A stretch of DNA of 25,762 nt from Limnoraphis robusta CS-951. GTDB taxonomy: Bacteria; Cyanobacteriota; Cyanobacteriia; Cyanobacteriales; Microcoleaceae. Positions 7,457 through 14,797 of the stretch are shown here, one piece after another. The notes below the pieces were generated by a model. That model made no database searches, was not told the DNA's origin, and saw only the letters and a list, made by a program, of their open reading frames with translations. The position numbers and the translations under genes were made by a program. Location of the stretch: assembly GCF_000972705.2 (NCBI RefSeq), contig NZ_LATL02000016.1, positions 1 through 25,762 on the forward strand, read 5' to 3'. Every line of letters starts with the position of its first letter. Position 1 is the first letter of the stretch.

Positions 7457-7771
7457 TGGCTTGAAAACTATTGTAAATTAATTTCGCTAGCGCAAGTGTC
7501 TGGCTTGCTAGACATAAATTTTAGATGAACGGTTAAACGAACCCCAATCGTTTTAAATAAACCCCCTGTATATAAAATAAATGTAAATCTTTGGTAAAAG
7601 TGACGCTTTCTCTTTTACTTCTTAATACCTGCTTAACCTATACCCTATAAGTTTTACAGAAGATAATGCTCAAAAAATAATACCTTGACATCTTGATATT
7701 GCATTAAGTAATAATTTATGGTATGAAACAATCAACACCAAGCAAAATTATTGATGTGATTTTAGAATCTT
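7457..7771. other. Divergent spacer upstream of the polysaccharide cassette
   Basis: About 315 AT-rich bases separate the divergently transcribed DUF790 and glycosyltransferase genes. Apart from the promoter candidate at 7685-7714, I see no gene or repeat. Confidence 0.4.
7685..7714 (+). promoter_or_regulatory. Sigma70-type promoter for the polysaccharide cassette
   Basis: A perfect TTGACA (7685-7690) is followed, after 18 bases, by TAATAA (7709-7714), a 4/6 match to TATAAT. The predicted start near 7721 leaves a leader of about 50 bases before the ATG at 7772. Being the only good candidate in the spacer, it probably drives all three cassette genes. Confidence 0.5.
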
Positions 7772-8728
7772 ATGCTTGACTTCACAGTAGTAATCTGCAC
7801 TTATAACGGAGAACATCGTTTACCTCAAGTTCTAGATCGTCTGCTTGCTCAAGAAACAACCCAACCTCTCGTTTGGGAAATTCTAGTTATTGATAATAAT
7901 AGCACAGATCATACTGAAAAAGTGGTTCGCAAGTATCAATCAGAATCTTCCCAAAATTCTCCTAAAATTCGATACTGCTTTGAACGGCAACAAGGGATTA
8001 CATTTGCTCGACGTCTAGCGATTAAGGAAGCACAAAGCCCTTTAATTGGCTTTCTAGATGATGATAACTTACCTCGTAATGATTGGGTTGACTCGGCTTC
8101 TTCGTTTGCTCAATTGCATCCTAAAGCGGGAGCCTATGGCAGTCAAATCCAAGCGTTATATGAGGCGAACCCCCCGCAAAACTTTCATCGAATTGCTTGC
8201 TTTTTAGCGATTATTAATCGGGGAGAAGAAGCCTTTCGTTATGACTTATTAGAACGTTGGTTATTTCCGCCCGGTGCGGGTTTAGTGATTCGTAAACAAG
8301 TTTGGTTAGACTGCGTACCCGAAAAACCTTTTTTCACCGGAGTATCAGCACAGTCTTTACAAAATAAAGGCGAAGATATTGAAATTTTGTCTTATTTTAG
8401 AAAAAAAAGTTGGGAAATTTGGCACAATCCCCAGATGAAAGTAGATCATTATATTCCTAATAATCGTTTACAAAAATCTTATCTCGTCAAACTTTTACGG
8501 GGAATTGGTTTGAGTCGCTATTACACTCGAATGCTGCAACTTCCAGCTTGGAAAAAGCCTTTTTTTACGGTTATTTATCTTTTGAACGATCTTCGTAAAT
8601 TTATCGTTCATTACTGGACTCATCACAAAGTTCTCAATACAGATTTAGTAGCTCGTTGTGAATTAGAATTTTTTTGGAGTAGCTTAATGAGTCCTTTTTA
8701 TTATTTTTTAGTGAGAAAAGCATCATAA
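7772..8728 (+). CDS. hpsE: GT2 glycosyltransferase, HpsE-like (hormogonium polysaccharide)
   Basis: 318 residues with a GT-A fold of family 2. The N-terminus FTVVICTYNGEHRLPQVL (4-21) binds the nucleotide sugar, DNNSTD begins at 41, and the metal-binding FLDDDN places its acidic cluster at 96-98. A GEDIE motif (200-204) supplies the likely catalytic base. The N-terminus and length resemble HpsE of filamentous cyanobacteria, a glycosyltransferase of the hps locus needed for hormogonium slime and gliding; this assignment is by recall, and a generic GT2 remains possible. The acceptor and sugar are unknown. No strong Shine-Dalgarno site precedes the ATG. The next gene starts four bases after the stop, so the two are surely co-transcribed and functionally linked. 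Confidence 0.8.
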   Translation: MLDFTVVICTYNGEHRLPQVLDRLLAQETTQPLVWEILVIDNNSTDHTEKVVRKYQSESSQNSPKIRYCFERQQGITFARRLAIKEAQSPLIGFLDDDNLPRNDWVDSASSFAQLHPKAGAYGSQIQALYEANPPQNFHRIACFLAIINRGEEAFRYDLLERWLFPPGAGLVIRKQVWLDCVPEKPFFTGVSAQSLQNKGEDIEILSYFRKKSWEIWHNPQMKVDHYIPNNRLQKSYLVKLLRGIGLSRYYTRMLQLPAWKKPFFTVIYLLNDLRKFIVHYWTHHKVLNTDLVARCELEFFWSSLMSPFYYFLVRKAS

Positions 8729-8732
8729 ATTT

Positions 8733-9764
8733 ATGCTAAAACCGATCATCTACTTTTACATCCCTCGTGATTTATTCCCTAAACAGTTTCCTCAAAATAT
8801 AAATGAAAATTGGCCTGGATTTTGTCTAGGAATTTATGCTTGGACGTTGCAAACTTATCTCCGTTTAAAAGCGGATGGTTTTCCCTGTCAATTAGTTGAT
8901 GAATTACCTCAGTCTGGAATTGTGATCGTTCATCGGAAGTGTCTTTACGTTCACAAACAGCTTAAGCCGGGGCAAAATTTACTCCTCATCTGTATGAAAT
9001 CCGATGTAGATTTCTATCCCTACGCTCAACTTCATGTGGTACAAAATCCTCAAGAAGTATCAACAATAAACTCCAGATATTATATCCCTCATTGGACACA
9101 ACCGGGATTAATTACTCGGGATTTTAAACGAGGGAAAACATTTAAAAATATTGTTTTTTTTGGACATATCAAAAATCTAACACCTGAACTTTCTAGTATT
9201 GAATGGCAAAATAAACTTGAGAAACTCGGCTTAAATTGGTGTCCAATTATTAATCAAAATCACTGGGCAGATTATGAAAAAATTGATAATCGTTGGAATG
9301 ATTACAGTCAAGTTGACGCTGTGGTTGCTATTCGTAGTTTTGGAAAAGGAAATCAATATACCAATAAACCTGCAACCAAACTTTTTAATGCTTGGTTAGC
9401 GGGTGTTCCTGCTATTTTAGGGTATGAGTCAGCCTATCAAACTGAGGGAAAACCGAACTTAAATTATTTAGAAGTGACTTCGATGAATGAGTTGATTTCC
9501 GCTTTAAAAAAGTTAAAATATGATAGTAACTTTCGTCAAAACATAGTTAACAATGGTCAATTACAAGCACCAAAAATTCATCCTGAACAAATTACTAAAA
9601 AGTGGCGTTACTTTCTCACAGAAATTGCCATTCCTGCTTTTGAGGACTGGTGTTCAAAACCTCGTCGAGTTCAAAATATGATTCTCGAAACTCGTTATTT
9701 ATCTTGGTTTATTCATCGAGGACAGTCTAAAATTGCATCCTTAGCATTAAATTTTAAACGATGA
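8733..9764 (+). CDS. GT-B-like glycosyltransferase of the polysaccharide cassette
   Basis: 343 residues. The N-terminal half has Rossmann-like strands (IIYFYIPRD; GIVIVHRK near 62-69; LLLICMKSD near 83-91). The C-terminal half contains FKNIVFFGHIKNL (about 137-149), DAVVAIRSFG (195-204) and NKPATKLFNAWLAGVPAI (211-228), the last resembling the donor-binding region of GT-B enzymes. I cannot name the family, and its donor and acceptor are unknown. It starts four bases after the GT2 gene, and its stop overlaps the start of the pyruvyl transferase gene in an ATGA (9761-9764), suggesting translational coupling. No membrane segment or signal peptide is seen, so it probably acts on the cytoplasmic face of the membrane during repeat-unit or chain assembly. 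Confidence 0.75.
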   Translation: MLKPIIYFYIPRDLFPKQFPQNINENWPGFCLGIYAWTLQTYLRLKADGFPCQLVDELPQSGIVIVHRKCLYVHKQLKPGQNLLLICMKSDVDFYPYAQLHVVQNPQEVSTINSRYYIPHWTQPGLITRDFKRGKTFKNIVFFGHIKNLTPELSSIEWQNKLEKLGLNWCPIINQNHWADYEKIDNRWNDYSQVDAVVAIRSFGKGNQYTNKPATKLFNAWLAGVPAILGYESAYQTEGKPNLNYLEVTSMNELISALKKLKYDSNFRQNIVNNGQLQAPKIHPEQITKKWRYFLTEIAIPAFEDWCSKPRRVQNMILETRYLSWFIHRGQSKIASLALNFKR

Positions 9765-10684
9765 AACTATTTTATTATCAGCGAAAAGATAGAGCTAGTA
9801 ATTTTGGAGATCAACTGAATAACTGGTTATGGCCCCAACTCCTACCCGGATTCTTTGATGAAGACGAAACAACGACGTTTATCGGTATTGGAACCTTACT
9901 AAATCAAATATTACCTCAACGAATACCCCAAGCCAAACAGTTAATTATTTTTAGTACAGGTGTGGGTTATGAACAGCCTTTAAAAACGTTAGATAAAAAT
10001 TGGCAAGTTTACTGTGTTAGAGGTAAATTATCTGCAAAAAAATTAGGCTTATCAACCGATTTAGCAATTACAGATGGTGCCATTTTAACAAGACGTTTAT
10101 ATCAACCTTCCTTACAAAAAAGTTATCGTTATTCCTATATGCCGCACATTCATCATGCCACTTTTGCGGGGGAAATCTGGCAACGGATTTGTGAACAAAT
10201 TGGCTTTCATTATATTGATCCTCGCGCCTCTGTTGATCAGGTTTTCTCTAGTATTAGCCAAACAGAGGTTTTACTGGCTGAAGCGATGCACGGTGCAATT
10301 ATTGCTGATACTTTTAGGGTGCCTTGGATTCCGATGATTACCAGTCCGAGAATTCTAGCCTTTAAATGGCAAGATTGGTGTTCTTCAATGGGTGTAAAAT
10401 ACTCTCCTTATTCTCTTTCTCCCTTGGTGAAATCTTATCCTAAGTATGCTCGGGGAATACGTTCAACATTTCCAGCTTTAATTCATTGGAAAAATAGTTT
10501 CCTGCAATTTCCAAACATGAGTCAAATTTGGCAAGAACAAGAACAACTTTATGGAATACAACTGCTAAAAATTGCTGAAACGGGACGACAACAACTCAGT
10601 TCAGATGCAAAACTTGAACGCTTAACGGTTCAACTGGAAGAAAAGCTTGATTTATTGAGAACAGATTGGAGTTCTAAGTCTTGA
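9761..10684 (+). CDS. Polysaccharide pyruvyl transferase family protein
   Basis: 307 residues. Family marks: an N-terminal SNFGDQLNNWLWPQLL (13-28), FIGIGTLLNQ (40-49), the strand IIFSTGVGYE, VRGKLSAKKLG (86-96), and the conserved EAMHGAIIADTFRVPWIPM (174-192) with His177. These enzymes transfer pyruvate from phosphoenolpyruvate to a sugar as a ketal, adding negative charge to surface polymers. The start overlaps the preceding gene by four bases, so the cassette is GT2, GT-B-like, pyruvyl transferase. Its last 55 bases overlap the 3' end of the convergent AAA-like gene, unusual for two intact genes. The C-terminal tail beyond about residue 230 is poorly conserved in the family. Cytoplasmic. 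Confidence 0.85.
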   Translation: MKLFYYQRKDRASNFGDQLNNWLWPQLLPGFFDEDETTTFIGIGTLLNQILPQRIPQAKQLIIFSTGVGYEQPLKTLDKNWQVYCVRGKLSAKKLGLSTDLAITDGAILTRRLYQPSLQKSYRYSYMPHIHHATFAGEIWQRICEQIGFHYIDPRASVDQVFSSISQTEVLLAEAMHGAIIADTFRVPWIPMITSPRILAFKWQDWCSSMGVKYSPYSLSPLVKSYPKYARGIRSTFPALIHWKNSFLQFPNMSQIWQEQEQLYGIQLLKIAETGRQQLSSDAKLERLTVQLEEKLDLLRTDWSSKS

Positions 10685-11808
10685 GAATGAGTCAGTTGTT
10701 CTTCAACCCATTTTAGGTTAAATACATGGCGATAAATGTTATTTTTAACTTTTAGTAATCCTTCCTGTTTAGCCACTAACCCACTTAATAAAAGTTCAGT
10801 CTGTTCCCGACTATCATCAACTTCAATGTTTAAACCCTGTAGGATTTTCTGATAAATTTTGAGGAGAGTTTGAGTTTGCTTTTGATTGTAAATCAGTCGA
10901 TTTTTTATCGTTCGTAAATGTTCAGGTTCATCTTGTATTTCCCAGGATCTTATAAGATAAGACTGCACAATATTTTCAATCCATAATCTTTCTTTCCCCT
11001 GGGGAATAGTAAGTATTTTATTAGAGTTTTGTTGACTTATTTTCCAAACTATCTGACAAATTTTTTGGGTTAAAAAAGGTTGTCCGCCTGTCCAAAAGAG
11101 AATTTCTTTGAGTACCGTTTCAGGCTGAGACACTTTTCCTTCTAATCCTTTGATGAGCGGTTGAATTTCTGTGCTTTTAAACCCTTGAAGTTCGATAGAT
11201 GTACCAATCGAAAAAGGACTCTCAACGATATCTGTGACTAAATCTGAGGGTGTTGCTACGCCAAATACAGCAAAAATAAGACGGTTGTATTCAGGAGCAA
11301 TCGTTCGTTGATCGTAGTAGAATCGAATCAAGCTAAAAAAATTATCTAAAGAAAACGGTAAACGCAGAAGACTATCAACTTCATCGATTAAAAACAATAG
11401 TTTTTTGTGAGGCAAATAAATCGTAATAATTTCTCTGATAAACTGATGAAATCGCTGAATCGGAGTGAGCGCTATATATTTTTCCCACCAAGTATGAAAC
11501 TGAATTGTTTGAATTAAGTCTAACTCGATTAAAATTTGAAATAACAAGCATTTATACCAGCTTTCATCCTGTTTTTGTTCACCAGAAATACTGCTCATAT
11601 CTAGAGAGATACAACAAAACCCTTCTGCTTCTAGATTTCGCTTCATTCTCACTAATAAAGATGACTTTCCCATCTGACGAGCTTCAAAAACAGAACAAAA
11701 TTTTCCGCACTTGAGAGCGGTATAAAGTTGTCTGTCTGCGGCACGGATAACATAGCTGGGATCGTCACTTTTAAGACTTCCACCGACTTGATACTTAGAG
11801 AAAAACAT
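10630..11808 (-). CDS. AAA-like (STAND-type) ATPase
   Basis: 392 residues from the ATG at 11808, giving MFFSKYQVGGSLKSDDPSYV, the usual start of this family. An in-frame ATG at 11985 would add 59 unlike residues and overlap the upstream gene by 140 bases, so I reject it. The Walker A motif is ARQMGKSS (about 43-50) and Walker B is KLLFLIDEVDSLL. FWTGGQPFLTQKICQ and the winged-helix-like end (NIYRHVFNLKWVEEQL) complete the AAA-like module (PF14516 type). In cyanobacteria this module is often joined to WD40, TIR or kinase domains; here it stands alone, with no visible effector. It lies 37 bases downstream of another AAA-like gene on the same strand, so the two probably form an operon and may assemble together. 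Its 3' end overlaps the pyruvyl transferase gene by 55 bases. Confidence 0.8.
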   Translation of the reverse strand: MFFSKYQVGGSLKSDDPSYVIRAADRQLYTALKCGKFCSVFEARQMGKSSLLVRMKRNLEAEGFCCISLDMSSISGEQKQDESWYKCLLFQILIELDLIQTIQFHTWWEKYIALTPIQRFHQFIREIITIYLPHKKLLFLIDEVDSLLRLPFSLDNFFSLIRFYYDQRTIAPEYNRLIFAVFGVATPSDLVTDIVESPFSIGTSIELQGFKSTEIQPLIKGLEGKVSQPETVLKEILFWTGGQPFLTQKICQIVWKISQQNSNKILTIPQGKERLWIENIVQSYLIRSWEIQDEPEHLRTIKNRLIYNQKQTQTLLKIYQKILQGLNIEVDDSREQTELLLSGLVAKQEGLLKVKNNIYRHVFNLKWVEEQLTHSQDLELQSVLNKSSFSSS

Positions 11809-11845
11809 TAGCACCCACCCGGTTTTTTCGTTAATATTAAACAGT

Positions 11846-13888
11846 CTAACTGACTGTACTCGCTTGAAACTGACTAACAGTGACTCGATTGCGCCCCTTT
11901 CTCTTGGATTGATACAATGCTCGTTCAGTTGCCTGTACAATGGCTCTATAATTTTCTTCTGCATTGGGAATCGTATTAGACACACCCAAACTCACCGTGA
12001 CAAACTCTTCTGGAAAACCACCAAACTTCTGACTCTTAATTTCAATCGCTAAAGATTTTACCTTTTCACGGATTCTTTCAGCCACACAAACCGCCCCAGA
12101 CAAATCAGTTCGAGGTAGCAAAATAGAAAATTCCTCTCCACCATAACGAGCAACAACATCATCTGGACGGTTAACAGATTCTCGAATTGCTCTAGCAATT
12201 TGCCGCAAACAATCATCCCCGGCTGAGTAGCCGTAAATTGTATTATAGATTTTGAAATAGTCAATATCACACAAGATAAAGGATAGGTTTGTTTGCTCTC
12301 GAGAGGCACGTTGCCATTCCATTTGAAGATAGCTATTGAAGTAACGTTGATTTGCCAATTGTGTCAACTCATCTAAATTACATAACTGTTGTAACTCTAG
12401 ATTCTCTTTTTTTAACTGTTCAGAATCCGAAGATTCTTCAATCTTACTTATATCAGCAGGTGGGATAAAATTCGAGAGGGGAGTTTCCCCGTAGGTGGGT
12501 AAAAGTTGTTTGGTCAAATACAGACGGTACAATGCACAGCAAATCTGAACGCGATCGCCTTCTAAATTCACCAATCCTAAACTCTCTAATTGATGGGCTA
12601 AAATAGACTCAATCGTTACGCCGATCTCGCTTGCCACTATCTTTTGAAGTGCAGCTTTTAATTGAGGTTCGGCTTGAATTATCGCCAGCAAACGACGCAG
12701 ATAATCATTATAAATTCCGGCTTCTGTTGAGGCTTGTTCTAACAATTTTTGCAAGCGATTTTGAGGATGATCAGAGGTTTCATTCTCGGACATGGGGTCA
12801 GCCGATTGCCAAGTTGATCTTTGATTGAGAGGATGTTCAGGAAAGGTCAAATGATAAAATGCAAGCTGAATTAAATAAGGATGTCCTCCGACCATATTCA
12901 TCAGTTGTTCAATTTGAGTATTCCCCATCCAAGTCAATTCATATTGTTCAGCCAGTTGTTGAACTTGCTGAGGGGTAAAGGGGGGTAATGTTAAAGGTAA
13001 ACCCACATTAAACGGCGATTGATGCAGTTTGAGCGGCAGGGAAATTTCTGTAGAATAGGTAACAATCAACCGCAGTTTTTGCCAAATATTGACCTTGCGA
13101 GCTTGTTCATGCCAAAATCGCAACAACGGAAAAAATTCTCCGGCTATTTCGGGGAATTCAAACAGCCGATCCACTTCGGTAAAAGCCAGAACAATTGGAG
13201 ACTGAATTTGAGTCAAAATATAGCCTTGAAAATAGCTTGTGCAGCTCACTTTGCTCCCCATTTCTTCATCCCAATATTCATCGATCCTTGACTCTAAGTT
13301 TAATTCTCGCGTGACATTCATACTCAACCAACGCAAGAATTTATTGAGATCGCTAAAAATCACCCGATCCGCTTGTTGAAAGTCGATAATCACACTCTGG
13401 TAATTTTCCACTTCCGCTTGAGCCAGTAGATAAAAAATCAGAGAGCTTTTTCCCATTTTATGGGGTGCTCTGATGCGGATTAAACTACCCGGTTGAGTCA
13501 TTTCCCCATAAGCAAGTTCCTCAATCGGAGGTCGAGGAATATAAAAGCTAGAATTGTGCAGTAAAGGACGATTGGGAAATTCTACAATGTTTGTTACCGA
13601 AAAGTCCGATGGGTTCTGGAGCAACTGCTGTTGAGCGAGGGTCAAGGAACGAGACTCCAATATTTGACGAAAACTGGTTTTGTTGATGGGTTCTCCCCAA
13701 GTTTCACTCAGTAATAACCATAATCGGGCTGCAACTTTCCGAATTCGTTCGGCTCCGTAAAAGGCATCCTTGGCAATTACTGTATAGGTTTTTCCCTCCC
13801 ATGCTTGACGGAGTATGAGTTCTTGGAGAGAGGTTAAAGATTCCGACAGGGTAGCATTAAGCACCTGTATCACTTCGTCAATTGTCAT
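11846..13888 (-). CDS. AAA-like ATPase fused to a GGDEF diguanylate cyclase
   Basis: 680 residues. Residues 1-80 match the helical N-terminal domain seen in cyanobacterial vWA-MoxR-associated proteins (LQELILRQAWEGKTYTVIAKD, RIRKVAARLWLLLSE). Residues about 110-460 are an AAA-like STAND ATPase: Walker A APHKMGKSS (141-149, Lys147), Walker B PIVLAFTEVD (231-240), and NMVGGHPYLIQLAFYHL near 331-347. A short coiled coil (about 485-503) leads to a GGDEF domain (about 504-672) with DELTQLANQRYF, CDIDYFKIYN and an intact GGEEF signature at 583-587. An inhibitory RxxD site (RPDD, 574-577) sits exactly five residues before it, so an active, product-inhibited c-di-GMP synthase is expected. ATP-driven conformational change or oligomerisation may control the cyclase (inference). 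No membrane segment is present. The ATG at 13888 gives a standard family N-terminus. Confidence 0.88.
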   Translation of the reverse strand: MTIDEVIQVLNATLSESLTSLQELILRQAWEGKTYTVIAKDAFYGAERIRKVAARLWLLLSETWGEPINKTSFRQILESRSLTLAQQQLLQNPSDFSVTNIVEFPNRPLLHNSSFYIPRPPIEELAYGEMTQPGSLIRIRAPHKMGKSSLIFYLLAQAEVENYQSVIIDFQQADRVIFSDLNKFLRWLSMNVTRELNLESRIDEYWDEEMGSKVSCTSYFQGYILTQIQSPIVLAFTEVDRLFEFPEIAGEFFPLLRFWHEQARKVNIWQKLRLIVTYSTEISLPLKLHQSPFNVGLPLTLPPFTPQQVQQLAEQYELTWMGNTQIEQLMNMVGGHPYLIQLAFYHLTFPEHPLNQRSTWQSADPMSENETSDHPQNRLQKLLEQASTEAGIYNDYLRRLLAIIQAEPQLKAALQKIVASEIGVTIESILAHQLESLGLVNLEGDRVQICCALYRLYLTKQLLPTYGETPLSNFIPPADISKIEESSDSEQLKKENLELQQLCNLDELTQLANQRYFNSYLQMEWQRASREQTNLSFILCDIDYFKIYNTIYGYSAGDDCLRQIARAIRESVNRPDDVVARYGGEEFSILLPRTDLSGAVCVAERIREKVKSLAIEIKSQKFGGFPEEFVTVSLGVSNTIPNAEENYRAIVQATERALYQSKRKGRNRVTVSQFQASTVS

Positions 13889-14797
13889 TGAGAAGGCACA
13901 CGAAGAAATTTTACGATGGTTTAGGTTCTGAGTATTCGACGATGATACTCGATATTTAATGTTATCTGAAAGTGGATAGCGGTTATTGATCTAACTTGAT
14001 ATCCTAGTGATGCGAGGTCGATTGTGTCTCCCCTGGAGAATCGCCTTTATGTAATCTTTTGAGCAATGCTTGATTGACTCCTCTGATTGAGTTTAGAACA
14101 CTTAACAGGCACAATCTTCTCATAGATTGTTGGGAAAGTTTGTAGCTCTTTACAAATAAATTTCAGATTTTTCTGTTTGATAATGACTACAAAATAAGCT
14201 TGACAGTTTCCGTAATATGTGATAGCCTCTGCCCTGTTGGAAGACTTTAAAAGTTTGAGCCAGTTTCTAAAGAGAATCAGAAGAACAGAGAGAGAAAAAT
14301 TCAATACCAGTGTTTTTAAACAGAAGGAAATTCGGTCATTCTATTCCAGTTTAATACTCAACTCCCGGCGGTTTTAGTGATTAGATTCCCAATTCTAACA
14401 GAATACACAAAAATCCGGTGAATGATTAACCCCCCTAGCCGTAAACCCAGCAGTTAACTCAGACCCAAGTTTACTCTAGTTGTACCTGAGAAGTCGGATA
14501 GCTGGGAGATAAAGCTACAATTTATAAAGACAATAAGAACAAATAGAACTGCTGAAAAAAAGCAGAACCCGTCATTGATAGGCTTAATGACTCCCAAATT
14601 TATAGCAGAGAAAGAGTTGATTAGGACACTGTTTTTCTGTCAAATCCTTTTCTGATAAAGGTTTCAATTCTGTCTCCTGTCTCCTGTCTCCTGATTTCTG
14701 CTATAGGTGCAGTTGTCAGCCTTTTCCCCAGGCAAAAGGGTGTAACCCCTGCCAATTAATTGTATTCTCCACTTGATCATCAGTTGAACAAACTTCC
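13889..14797. other. Long spacer upstream of the hybrid kinase
   Basis: About 900 bases between two divergently transcribed genes. It contains three in-phase copies of TGTCTCC at 14671-14691, and a minus-strand ORF at 14047-14304 (85 codons) that I do not trust: it is Lys/Leu/Ile-rich, matches nothing known to me and has no clear ribosome site. Promoters for both flanking signalling genes should lie here, but none stands out. No structured RNA was recognised. Confidence 0.35.
14671..14694. repeat. Three-copy heptamer repeat (TGTCTCC)
   Basis: TGTCTCC is repeated three times in perfect phase from 14671 to 14691, followed by tga. It is a short STRR-like tract, with the same period as those at 25074 and 25555 but a different unit. 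Confidence 0.7.

Noticed and set aside
11809..11985. Longer N-terminus for the stand-alone AAA-like ATPase
   Set aside because: The extra 59 residues match nothing in the family and would overlap the upstream gene by 140 bases; the family normally begins near YQVGGSL.
14047..14304. 85-codon minus-strand frame in the kinase upstream spacer
   Set aside because: No known domain, no convincing ribosome site, AT-driven composition; possible but unsupported.
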